21,949 bases of DNA from Bradymonadales bacterium (GTDB lineage Bacteria; Myxococcota; Bradymonadia; REDH01): assembly GCA_947483645.1 (NCBI GenBank), contig CANKLS010000020.1, positions 1 through 21,949 of the forward strand. Reading direction: 5' to 3'. The notes beneath the pieces are model-generated. The model was not told the DNA's origin and made no database searches. It saw only the letters and a list, made by a program, of their open reading frames with translations. Below are positions 1-7,831 of the stretch, in pieces (position 1 is the first letter of the stretch; every line of letters begins with the position of its first letter). The position numbers and the translations under genes are program-made.

Positions 1-507
1 CGGAACCGGTTCCGGAACGGCTTCAGCCAGATCGATGTTCAGCTCCGCCGCAGATACGACCTCATTCCCAACCTGGTCGAGACGGCAAAGGGCTACATGA
101 GCCACGAGCGAGAGACGCTGGAGGCTGTCATCGCGGCCCGCAATCAGGCCGTCGCTGCCGCCTCCCGCGCCAACGGGGCACCGGGCGATGCGCAGGCCAT
201 GCGGCAGCTGCAGTCTGCAGAGTCGTCGCTCGGCGGCACGCTCTCCCGCCTCATGGTCGTGTCGGAGTCCTACCCCGAGCTCAAGGCGAACGCGAACATG
301 ATGCAGCTCTCCGAAGAGCTGACCAGCACCGAAAATCGGATCGCCTTCGCCCGTCAGGCCTTCAACGACGGGGTGACCGACTACAACACCGCGCGGGAGA
401 AGTTCCCCGCGAGCGTCATCGCCTCCATGTTCCAGTTCCAAGCCGGAGCGCTCCTCGAGGAGACGCAGCCCGAGGTGAGGAATGCGCCCCAGGTCAGCTT
501 CAACTGA
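1..507 (+). CDS. lemA: LemA family protein, 5'-truncated by the window edge
   Basis: The reading frame is open from base 1, so the gene starts upstream of the window. The first visible residues (RNRFRNGFSQIDVQLRRRYD, then LIPNLVETAKGYMSHE) are the conserved LemA core, which in full proteins follows an N-terminal membrane anchor. The Met codon at 97 lies inside the conserved GYMSHERETLEAV stretch and is not the true start. The rest is the usual long helical bundle, and the C-terminus NAPQVSFN matches the family ending. LemA proteins are small membrane-anchored helical proteins of poorly defined role, often encoded next to M48 metalloproteases. That is the case here: the stop lies 21 bp before the protease start, so the two are probably co-transcribed. 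Family assignment is secure; the N-terminal anchor cannot be seen. Confidence 0.93.
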   Translation, partial: RNRFRNGFSQIDVQLRRRYDLIPNLVETAKGYMSHERETLEAVIAARNQAVAAASRANGAPGDAQAMRQLQSAESSLGGTLSRLMVVSESYPELKANANMMQLSEELTSTENRIAFARQAFNDGVTDYNTAREKFPASVIASMFQFQAGALLEETQPEVRNAPQVSFN

Positions 508-528
508 CGACAGGGAGCGTCGGCCTGC

Positions 529-2430
529 ATGAGGAACTTTGCGGAACATCAGTCGCAGGCGAGACGGCAGACGCGGACCCTCATCTGGCTCTTCGTGCTG
601 GCAGTCGCCGCCGTTGCGGTAAGCCTCTACGGTCTGGTGGGCGTGTTCACCCTGCCGGCCGATCCGGCGCATCCTGGCAGCCGTATCTGGTGGGACGGCA
701 AGACCGCCTTCATTGCGGCCTGCGCTGCGCTTGGCACGATTGGGCTGGGAGCACTGCTCAAGCACGCCGCGCTCTCATCGGGCGGCCGAGCGGTCGCAGA
801 ATCTGTGGGCGGAAAACTCGTGACGAGCGACACGCGCGACCCCGACGAGCGGAAGCTTCTCAATGTGGTCGAGGAGATGTCCATCGCCTCGGGGGTGCCG
901 CTCCCGCTGGTCTATGTCCTCGACGAGGAGGAGGGTATCAACGCCTTCGCAGCGGGCTACTCGGTGAACGATGCCGCGGTCGCAGTGACGCGAGGCGGCC
1001 TCCGCACGCTGAATCGTGCGGAGCTGCAGGGTGTGATGGCGCATGAGTTCAGCCACATCCTCAACGGCGACATGCGCATCTCCATCCGGCTCATCGCAGC
1101 GGTAGCGGGCATTGAGGCCATTGCCGGCATCGGGCGGTGGCTGCTCGCGAGCAGCCTGCATACGGGCATGATGATGCATAGCCGGAAGCGCGATAACGGC
1201 GCGCCGATGCTGATGATCGGCATCGCGATGCTGGTCATCGGTGCCGCGGGCATTGCTTTCGGTCACCTGATCCGCGCGGCCATCTCGCGGCAGCGCGAGT
1301 ATCTCGCCGATGCGTCCGCGGTACAGTTCACCCGTGACCCCTCAGGCATCGCCAATGCGCTGAAGAAGATCGGCGGACTCGATGCCGGCTCGCGTGTGAA
1401 GGCGTCGCAGGCCACCGAGCTGAGCCACCTCTTCTTTGGGCAGGCGCAGGCCCACGCGGCCTTCGGAAGCTTGCTGGCAACCCACCCGCCTCTCGCGGAG
1501 CGCATCCGCCGCCTCGACCCGGCGTTCGACGGGACCTTCGCCGCGCTCGAAACCGAGGAGGACGACGCTGGTGCACGGGGAGCAATCGCCGGGCTATCGG
1601 GGGGCCAAGGCGGCCGTGGTCGCATCTCTGCGGCAGCATTGCTGCAGCGTGACAGCGGTGTGGGCTCACACCAGGTGGCGATGGCCCGCATCCGCATCGA
1701 GGATATCTCGCCGGCGTTGCGCGAGGCCGCGACCCACCCGCTTGGCGCCGCGGCGATCGTCGTCTTGGCGAGCGACCTGTCGGCGGCCGAGCGTGCAGCG
1801 GCCGCCGAGTTCGAGGTGACCCCCGCGCTGCTCGCAGAGGCGCAGCGACTCGCGCCCGACTATGCGCGTATGGAGCCCGCTGCGCAGCTGACGCTGATTC
1901 AGCTTGCTTGTGGTCCACTGCGTCAGCTCGGCGCGACCCAGGCCGCGATGCTGCTTCGGATTTCGAACGCGGCGATGCTGGCTGACCAGCGGCTTACGCC
2001 CTTCGAGGTGGCGCTTCGAGAGGTACTCCACGAGCACCTTGGCGCTGTTGTCGACGGGGCAGCCGCGCGGCGCATGCAGTTTGTGGCCTACCGGGCCGTC
2101 ACCACCCACATCGAGGTGCTGCTCTCTGCGATGGCCCACCTGGGCGGGACGGGCGCCGCTGCTGGCTCGGCCTTTCGCGATGCGGTGAAGGGGCTGCCGT
2201 CGGAGGTCGAGGCAAGCGTGTCGCTGAGAGGTCGGGCGGTACTCGACGACGAGGCGCTCACCGCGGCGATCCGACAGCTCGCGCGAGCGTCGACAGCGAT
2301 CAAACAGGGCGTGCTCGAAGCGCTTGCCGCTGCTGCGGTGAGCGACGGCACGATTGGCCCGGAGGAGGCCGACCTGGTCCGCGCCATCGCGATCATCTTC
2401 CAACTGCCGCTGCCGCTGCCAGAGGCCTAG
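529..2430 (+). CDS. M48 family (HtpX-like) membrane zinc metalloprotease with long C-terminal domain
   Basis: This is a 633-residue protein. Two hydrophobic segments (about residues 17-42 and 60-82) precede the catalytic domain. The zinc motif HEFSH is at residues 172-176 with catalytic Glu173. A third ligand, Glu257, lies in REYLADA after another membrane pair (about 190-250). This layout is that of M48B/HtpX proteases, which degrade damaged membrane proteins. HtpX itself is about 290 residues. Here an extra helical, Ala-rich region of about 290 residues (345-633) follows. Its end, with SDGTIGPEEADLVRAI, resembles the acidic helical motif of TerB-like domains; that resemblance is my inference. 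An AGGGAG ribosome site at 512-517 supports the ATG. The upstream LemA gene fits the known LemA/M48 pairing. The stop is 7 bp from the stop of the convergent murF-alr gene. Confidence 0.9.
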   Translation: MRNFAEHQSQARRQTRTLIWLFVLAVAAVAVSLYGLVGVFTLPADPAHPGSRIWWDGKTAFIAACAALGTIGLGALLKHAALSSGGRAVAESVGGKLVTSDTRDPDERKLLNVVEEMSIASGVPLPLVYVLDEEEGINAFAAGYSVNDAAVAVTRGGLRTLNRAELQGVMAHEFSHILNGDMRISIRLIAAVAGIEAIAGIGRWLLASSLHTGMMMHSRKRDNGAPMLMIGIAMLVIGAAGIAFGHLIRAAISRQREYLADASAVQFTRDPSGIANALKKIGGLDAGSRVKASQATELSHLFFGQAQAHAAFGSLLATHPPLAERIRRLDPAFDGTFAALETEEDDAGARGAIAGLSGGQGGRGRISAAALLQRDSGVGSHQVAMARIRIEDISPALREAATHPLGAAAIVVLASDLSAAERAAAAEFEVTPALLAEAQRLAPDYARMEPAAQLTLIQLACGPLRQLGATQAAMLLRISNAAMLADQRLTPFEVALREVLHEHLGAVVDGAAARRMQFVAYRAVTTHIEVLLSAMAHLGGTGAAAGSAFRDAVKGLPSEVEASVSLRGRAVLDDEALTAAIRQLARASTAIKQGVLEALAAAAVSDGTIGPEEADLVRAIAIIFQLPLPLPEA

Positions 2431-2437
2431 CCGACGG

Positions 2438-4858
2438 TCAGCCTGCCGAGGCGTGAAAGATGCGACGAACCCGTGGCGAGACGCGGGTAAGCATTTCGTA
2501 ACTGATGGTGTCTGCGAGCTCCGCGAGCGCTTCGAGATCGGGCTCACCCGGGCCTGCACCGAAGACGACAACCTCATCACCAGCGCGCGGCGGCGGGTCG
2601 AGGTGGGTCACGTCGAGCATGGTCACATCCATGCAGACCCTTCCGACGACCGGGCAACGCTCGCCGCGGATCGACATCCAGCCGCGGTTGGAGAGCGAGC
2701 GCGGGTAGCCGTCGTTGTAGCCCAGCGCCGCGACCGCGATGCGCTGCGGGGTTGCGCCGGTGGAGTAGGTGTGGCCGTAGCCCACGCCGTGCTCGGCGGG
2801 GAGCTCCTTGACGGAGACGAGGCGGGTAACGAGCCGGAGCGCCTGCTGAAGACCTACCGTCGCTGCGTCGGGTGCAAAGCCGAAGAGCCCGATGCCAGCC
2901 CGGATGCCCGAGTAGCGAGAAGCGGGGAAACGGAGCGCGCCGGCCGTATTGGCGGCATGCACCCAGCGTGGCGTGATACCGGCCTCGGCGAAGGCGGTGA
3001 CGATGCGCTCGAAGGCTGCGATCTGGGCGCGCGTCTCGATATCGCGCGCCGGTTCGTCTGCAGAGGCGAGATGGGTCATGAGCCCGACCACTTCGAGCGC
3101 TCTGCTCTGCAGCACAAAGGCGAGCACCTGTTCGAGTTCGGCAGGCAGAAATCCGACGCGCCCCATGCCGGTGTCAAACTTGATGTGGACGCGGGCGACG
3201 GTCTGCTGCTGCGCCGCCGCGGCCTCGAGTTCCCGCATCGTTGTCATGGTGCCGAGCTCGGCGCTGAGGTTCTCGCGCAGGAGTTTGCCCATCTCATGCG
3301 GGAGCACATTCTGGACCAGAATTGCGGCGTTGATACCACGGGCGCGAAGCGCGATCCCTTCGTCGGGGAAGGCAACACAGAAGCAGCTGGCGCCTACCCG
3401 CTCCAGTGCTTGGGCGATGCGAACGGAGTCGACACCGTAGCCGTAGGACTTCACGACCGGCATTACGGAGACGCCGCCGGCGGCGACGCGAAGCCGTCTG
3501 TAGTTCTCCACGATGGCGTCGATGTCGACATGCAAGAGTGTGCTGGAGACTGCGTCGAGGAGCTCCGCGGCCACGGTCTCGAGGCGCGCCGGCCGACTGC
3601 CCTTGAGCAGGACGCGGTCACCGGGCTGGGCCCAGTGTTCGAGCAGCTTGGCAGCCGACGCGGCATCCGCGGTCGTCACAACAGCGGTCGCTGCCATGCC
3701 CGCCTCGATGGCCGCAGCCACGATCTCTGCGCCACCATCACCAACGCCGATGAGCCTGTCGACGCCGAGCCGCGCGACCAGTGCGCCAACCTCGCGGTGC
3801 GCACGGAGCGAGGCCTTTCCGAGCTGCGCCATGCCGCCAAGAACGGCGATGGAGCGACCGGCAGTGCGCTCCTGCTGCAGGAAGCGGAGCGCAGCGGCGA
3901 CGCTCTCAGGATCTGCGGTGTAGGCGTCGTTGATGACCACCAGTCCGCGGGTGGTGGAGCTCCACTCAAGACGGCCAGGCGAAGGCTGCCAGCGCGACAG
4001 TCCGAGCGTGGCCTCCTCCAGCGAGACGCCCAGCGCAAGCGCACAGGCAACCGCCAGCGCTGCGTCGGTTCGGAGGACCCAGTTGGAGGCCCAGCTTGCG
4101 GTCAGGAGCTGTGTTGCGCGGGCCGGTTCGACCTCTACGACTTCGCAGGCAAGCGCAGCTGCGGAGAGCAGCGCGAGCGACTCCGACTGCGGAATGAAGA
4201 TTTTCCATCCTTTGGACATCTCGGCAAAAAGCTGCACCTTTTCGGCTGCGATGCCCTCGCGGCTTGCGAGACCCTCGAGATGCGCCGAGCCAACATTGGT
4301 CCAGATGCCCATGGTGGGCCTCACCATGCGCTGCAGCCGGAGCATCTCGCCTGGCTGCGAGATGCCGCACTCGATGATTGCGACATCGGCGCCGGGGTCG
4401 AGACCGAGTAGCGACTGGGCCACGCCGACCTGCGAATTGTAGCCGAGCGGTGTGCCTGTGACGCGGAGGGCGTCGGAGAGCGCGCAGACCAACATCTCTT
4501 TGGTGGTCGTCTTGCCGTTGCTGCCGGTGATCGCGATGACGGGACCTGTGAACAGGCTCCGCGCGATGCTGGCGAGTACCTGGATGGCAACCGTGGTATC
4601 TGCGACGACCACGAAGGCGTCGCCTGGGCGGCGCACGGACGGGAGCTTGCTGCAGAGCGCGACGGCTGCGCCAGCGTCGAGCGCGGTTCGGACAAAAGCG
4701 TCGCCGTCTCGCTGCGCCTGGAGTGCGACGAAGAGGTCTCCGTCGCGCACACCGCGGCGGGTGTCGATGATGGCGCGCCCGCACCTGCGCTCGCCATCTC
4801 CCACCAGCTCACCGCCAGTCCAGGCAGCGATCTGCGCCGCTGTCGCGGGCCAAATCAC
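2438..4858 (-). CDS. murF-alr: Bifunctional UDP-MurNAc-tripeptide:D-Ala-D-Ala ligase / alanine racemase (MurF-Alr fusion)
   Basis: This 806-residue fusion covers two cytoplasmic cell-wall steps. Residues 1-437 are a complete MurF with the ATP-binding motif TGSNGKTTTKE at 111-121; MurF adds D-Ala-D-Ala to UDP-MurNAc-tripeptide. Residues 438-806 are a full-length alanine racemase, the PLP enzyme that makes D-Ala from L-Ala. The PLP lysine is Lys470 (VVKSYGYG), the opposite catalytic tyrosine is Tyr694 (VGYGHTYS), and GYNDGYPR and GRVCMD are typical Alr motifs. Both halves look intact, with no stop or frameshift between them. The start is a GTG whose last two bases form part of the upstream kdd TGA stop (a GTGA overlap), which implies translational coupling. 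It is the last gene of a six-gene unit. This fusion is best known from Bacteroidota. The function of both halves is confident. Confidence 0.96.
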   Translation of the reverse strand: MIWPATAAQIAAWTGGELVGDGERRCGRAIIDTRRGVRDGDLFVALQAQRDGDAFVRTALDAGAAVALCSKLPSVRRPGDAFVVVADTTVAIQVLASIARSLFTGPVIAITGSNGKTTTKEMLVCALSDALRVTGTPLGYNSQVGVAQSLLGLDPGADVAIIECGISQPGEMLRLQRMVRPTMGIWTNVGSAHLEGLASREGIAAEKVQLFAEMSKGWKIFIPQSESLALLSAAALACEVVEVEPARATQLLTASWASNWVLRTDAALAVACALALGVSLEEATLGLSRWQPSPGRLEWSSTTRGLVVINDAYTADPESVAAALRFLQQERTAGRSIAVLGGMAQLGKASLRAHREVGALVARLGVDRLIGVGDGGAEIVAAAIEAGMAATAVVTTADAASAAKLLEHWAQPGDRVLLKGSRPARLETVAAELLDAVSSTLLHVDIDAIVENYRRLRVAAGGVSVMPVVKSYGYGVDSVRIAQALERVGASCFCVAFPDEGIALRARGINAAILVQNVLPHEMGKLLRENLSAELGTMTTMRELEAAAAQQQTVARVHIKFDTGMGRVGFLPAELEQVLAFVLQSRALEVVGLMTHLASADEPARDIETRAQIAAFERIVTAFAEAGITPRWVHAANTAGALRFPASRYSGIRAGIGLFGFAPDAATVGLQQALRLVTRLVSVKELPAEHGVGYGHTYSTGATPQRIAVAALGYNDGYPRSLSNRGWMSIRGERCPVVGRVCMDVTMLDVTHLDPPPRAGDEVVVFGAGPGEPDLEALAELADTISYEMLTRVSPRVRRIFHASAG

Positions 4859-5904
4859 GGGTTGGAGCTCAGCGCACGCTCGAACTTCCGGCGCACAAAT
4901 GCGGAGGAGCGTACCAGGTCGAGTGCAAGCTCTGCGTGGCCAACGGCATAGCCGTTTCCGACCATGAGGTTTGCGTCCTTGCCTACGCCCTCTGCGCCGA
5001 GCGCGGCCCGCGCGAAGCTTGTAGCCATATTGAAAAAGTAGACCGTTCCGCCCTCTCGCACAGAGAGGATGGCTGCCATCTCGGTCGCATCCACATTGGC
5101 GGTGTTGATGACCACATCGGCCTCTCCGCCAAGCAGCTCCGTGATGCGCCGCGCGGCGCCAAGTGCATCCTTCGCATCGACGGCGTCGCCGGCGTCGATG
5201 ACGCCCTCCGCGAGCGCTTCGCTGAGCACCTCGACCGAACGATCTACCGCCACGAGTCGGCCTGTAGAACCGAGCGCAAGCCGTGCCTGTGCCATACAGA
5301 GCGTGCCGCTCTTGCCGGCGCCAAGGATGGCGACGCGCATGCCCTCACGAACCAGTCGTGCGGTCTGTGCGGGCGCCCCGCAGACATCGAGGACCGAGAG
5401 CGCAAGCGCCTCCGGGAGGTCGACCGGCATGACGACGAGGGGTGCCGAGGCGGGGAGGAAGGCGCGCCCCTCCACGACGACCTGGTCGGAGCCAAGGCGG
5501 ACCTCGTTGATGGCGTCGAGACGGAGAGGCGTAAGTGTGAGCGAGACGAGCGTGGCGATGCGGTCGCCAACCCGGAGCGGCACCGGACCGGCGTAGTCTT
5601 CGCCGAGGGCAACAACCCTGCCGAGGAGCATGCCACCGGAACCGGTAACAGGGTTCTGCATCTTCCCGCGCGCGGCGACGATGGAGGCAATGTGGGTCGC
5701 GACGGCGGCAGCGTCACGGCCAACGGCACCGATGATCTGGTGGAACGAGGCCGAGTCGATGTTCAGCAGTTCGACAGCGATCTCCACCTCATCGGCGCGG
5801 CATGGGCCTGCAGGGTCGAGCTGTTGCGCGCCCTGCGGCAGCGAGCCTTCGGGTGCCAGCACGCGATTCTCTCCCCAACGGCCTGCTCTGGTCTGGTCTG
5901 CCAT
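4855..5904 (-). CDS. kdd: L-erythro-3,5-diaminohexanoate dehydrogenase
   Basis: The 349-residue product matches the length and character of Kdd, the NAD+-dependent enzyme of lysine fermentation that oxidatively deaminates 3,5-diaminohexanoate to 3-keto-5-aminohexanoate. Visible family features are the conserved start (RVLAPEGSLPQGAQQLD, about residues 14-30), the substrate-region stretch NIDSASFHQI, NPVTGSGGMLLG, and the Rossmann glycine motif LGAGKSGT at about 194-201. The frame stays open further upstream, but an AAGGAGA ribosome site at 5910-5916 fixes the ATG at 5904. That site overlaps the stop of the upstream glycosylase gene, with 11 bp between the genes. The next pathway enzymes, kce and kal, lie about 6 kb away at 11.6-12.9 kb. 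Aminomutase genes are not in the window. The assignment rests on recalled family motifs and is supported by the presence of kce and kal. Confidence 0.9.
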   Translation of the reverse strand: MADQTRAGRWGENRVLAPEGSLPQGAQQLDPAGPCRADEVEIAVELLNIDSASFHQIIGAVGRDAAAVATHIASIVAARGKMQNPVTGSGGMLLGRVVALGEDYAGPVPLRVGDRIATLVSLTLTPLRLDAINEVRLGSDQVVVEGRAFLPASAPLVVMPVDLPEALALSVLDVCGAPAQTARLVREGMRVAILGAGKSGTLCMAQARLALGSTGRLVAVDRSVEVLSEALAEGVIDAGDAVDAKDALGAARRITELLGGEADVVINTANVDATEMAAILSVREGGTVYFFNMATSFARAALGAEGVGKDANLMVGNGYAVGHAELALDLVRSSAFVRRKFERALSSNP

Positions 5905-5909
5905 GGCTC

Positions 5910-5916
5910 TCTCCTT
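5910..5916 (-). promoter_or_regulatory. Ribosome binding site of kdd
   Basis: On the minus strand this reads AAGGAGA, 5 bases before the ATG at 5904. It selects this start over in-frame upstream codons and shares a base with the TGA stop of the preceding gene, so ribosomes finishing the glycosylase could re-initiate here. Confidence 0.75.
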
Positions 5917-6821
5917 CAGCTCAGCGCGAGCCGCTTCATGACCTGCTGCAGGTCCTGCCAGGCCGCCTTCTTCAACTCCGGTTTCTGGAGCAGCAGGGTG
6001 GGGTGGAAGGTGGGCATCATCGGAACGCCGTGCAACTCCATCCACTTGCCGCGGTCTTCTGCGGTGAGCGTCTCATCGGGCTTGAGCGCGGCCAGCGCAG
6101 CACCGCCGAGCACGACGATAACCTCTGGCTGTGCGATGCGGATCTGCGCGGCGAGCACGGGGCGGCATCGCCTCACCTCCTCAGGATGGGGGCGCCGGGC
6201 GGGGGTGCTGCGGCACTTCACGACCGAGGTGATGTAGACCTGCTCTGGGGTGAGTTTCATGGCCTGCAGCATCTTGCCCAGCAGTTCGCCCTCGGCGCCT
6301 GCGAGGGGCAGGCCGGAGCGGTCCTCGTCTGCCGTGGGCATGTCGCCGACAAACATGATGCGGGGACGCTCGGCGCCTTCGCCGAAGACCAGATTTGTTC
6401 GGTCATCGCAGAGCTGGCAGCGATGGCAGTCGCCGAGTTGCGCGCGGAGTGCGGCGAGCGTCGTGGCCCGCTGCGGAACGGCGTCTGGCGGTCGGTTGGA
6501 GGAGAGCGTCTGGCTGACCGACTGGGCGAACTCCTCCATGCGGCGGCCGATAGCCTCGTTCGAAGCGGCAGACGGCAGCTCGGAGGTCGCAGGCGGTGCA
6601 GCGTTACGGGATGCACCGGTGGGGAGCGGAGCCTGTCGTTGCGGCGCTGCGGCTGGTTGCGGAGCCGGCCGCTCGGCTGGGGCGGGCGGGCGGGCAACGG
6701 CCCGTGGCGCTTCGCGGCGGGCGAGCGTGGTGAGTCCGAGCTCGGACTGCCGACGGAGCCAGGCGGCGAGGTCACCGGCCAGCTCCTGAAGCAGCATCTC
6801 ATCGGAACGCACACCGCTCAT
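5916..6821 (-). CDS. Uracil-DNA glycosylase superfamily protein (family 4-like, iron-sulfur)
   Basis: This is a 301-residue protein. Residues 1-115 are a Pro/Ala-rich low-complexity extension that standalone family-4 glycosylases (about 200 residues) do not need. The catalytic domain starts near 118. The four likely [4Fe-4S] cysteines of family 4 are present: C132 and C135 (CHRC) and C203 and C219. TNLVFGEG (142-149) is typical, and the second motif HPTLLL carries His273. The first active-site motif, usually GEAPG or GEGPG, reads GDMPT (159-163), and the asparagine expected in YITNVVKCR is Ser199. Family 4 enzymes excise uracil from DNA. With these substitutions the activity or specificity may differ. 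The start ATG overlaps the coaB stop as ATGA, and kdd follows after 11 bp. Fold and superfamily are secure; activity is uncertain. Confidence 0.87.
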   Translation of the reverse strand: MSGVRSDEMLLQELAGDLAAWLRRQSELGLTTLARREAPRAVARPPAPAERPAPQPAAAPQRQAPLPTGASRNAAPPATSELPSAASNEAIGRRMEEFAQSVSQTLSSNRPPDAVPQRATTLAALRAQLGDCHRCQLCDDRTNLVFGEGAERPRIMFVGDMPTADEDRSGLPLAGAEGELLGKMLQAMKLTPEQVYITSVVKCRSTPARRPHPEEVRRCRPVLAAQIRIAQPEVIVVLGGAALAALKPDETLTAEDRGKWMELHGVPMMPTFHPTLLLQKPELKKAAWQDLQQVMKRLALS

Positions 6822-7831
6822 CGCTTCCTCGCCAAACAGCCCTCTGCCCAGGCCACGATCGCCGCAGCGATCTCACGCTTCTCGGCAGGCCCGAAAGAGA
6901 CAGCGCCTCCCGCTCCATCGTAGCACTGCACGCAGTTGCTGTCCGAGCCAAATGCGCCCCCCGCTCCTACATCGTTGGCAACGATGCCGTCGAGTGACTT
7001 GGCGCGGAGCTTCTCTAGGGCATACCGCTCAATGTCATGCGTCTCCGCGGCAAAGCCAATCAACAGGTCGGGTCGGAGGGCCGATGCGGAGAGCTCCGCG
7101 AGGATATCCGGGGTGCGCTCCATCTCGAGCGTCCAGGGGCCGACTCCCTTCTTCACCTTTCCGACGCGGCGCTCGACTGGCCGGTAATCTGAGACAGCGG
7201 CGGCCATGAAGACCAGATCGTGGCGTTCCGCCAGCACTGCCTCGCGCATCTCCTGGGCACTGGTCACGTCGATCCTGCTGATACCCCACGGGGTGTCGAG
7301 GGCCGTAGGGCCGGAAACCAAGGTGACCTCTGCACCAGCGATCCAGGCTGCCTCTGCAAGCGCGTATCCCATCTTGCCGCTCGATGGGTTGGAGAGGAAC
7401 CGCACGGCATCGAAGTGCTCCACGGTGGGGCCGGCCGTCACGAGCAGACGGAGCGACTTCCATGGGCTTTGGGCGAGCGTCCGGAGCAGGCAGGGAAGCA
7501 GCCAGCGGGTGGCGGAGAACTTGCCCGCCTCGGGAGCCTCCACGAGCGGTAGTTCGGCGCGGCGCGCCTGCCAGACCTGTCGCGCCTGCTCCCCGCCGAG
7601 GACCAGAAGTGCGTCGGCCTCCCACGATGCGGCGACCCGCTCAACCGCCAGCCCCTCTCCGAGCAGCTGCTCTAAGGCTGCAGTACCAAACCATCTTGCC
7701 GCGCTGGGAACCTCATGAATCCCAACCCGTGCTCCGGCGCTGGCAAGGAGCCGCGCGATCACGATGGTCTCGCTTGCTGCAGGCTCGTCAGAGACCACAA
7801 GCAGGAGTCTGCGTTGGTTCAGGAGACTCAC
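6818..7831 (-). CDS. coaB: Phosphopantothenate-cysteine ligase (CoaB) with degenerate CoaC-like N-terminus
   Basis: The 337-residue product has the size of a shortened CoaBC. From about residue 128 it is a clear CoaB domain: LRLLVTAGPTVEHFD, FLSNPSSGKMGYALAEAA, FMAAAVSDYRP, GKVKKG and LIGFAAETHD. CoaB joins cysteine to 4'-phosphopantothenate using CTP. Residues 1-125 lie where the flavin-dependent decarboxylase CoaC should be, but they lack its recognisable motifs (the GIxGGIAAYK start, the catalytic-His region, PASANT, and the PAMN motif). This half therefore looks degenerate. The reading frame extends to a TTG at 7855, but the GTG at 7831 overlaps the upstream Nudix stop as GTGA and has GGAG just upstream, so I prefer it. 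The downstream glycosylase gene overlaps by ATGA. A separate CoaC would be expected elsewhere in the genome. Confidence 0.86.
   Translation of the reverse strand: MSLLNQRRLLLVVSDEPAASETIVIARLLASAGARVGIHEVPSAARWFGTAALEQLLGEGLAVERVAASWEADALLVLGGEQARQVWQARRAELPLVEAPEAGKFSATRWLLPCLLRTLAQSPWKSLRLLVTAGPTVEHFDAVRFLSNPSSGKMGYALAEAAWIAGAEVTLVSGPTALDTPWGISRIDVTSAQEMREAVLAERHDLVFMAAAVSDYRPVERRVGKVKKGVGPWTLEMERTPDILAELSASALRPDLLIGFAAETHDIERYALEKLRAKSLDGIVANDVGAGGAFGSDSNCVQCYDGAGGAVSFGPAEKREIAAAIVAWAEGCLARKR

Noticed and set aside
2354..4411. 685-residue open frame on the plus strand opposite murF-alr
   Set aside because: It lies fully across a gene with intact catalytic motifs. Its product is Arg/Gly/Asp-rich shadow sequence without family features, as high-GC genes often produce.
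4936..6237. 433-residue plus-strand open frame opposite kdd and the glycosylase gene
   Set aside because: Antisense shadow. No ribosome site or recognisable domain, and both opposite genes are well supported.
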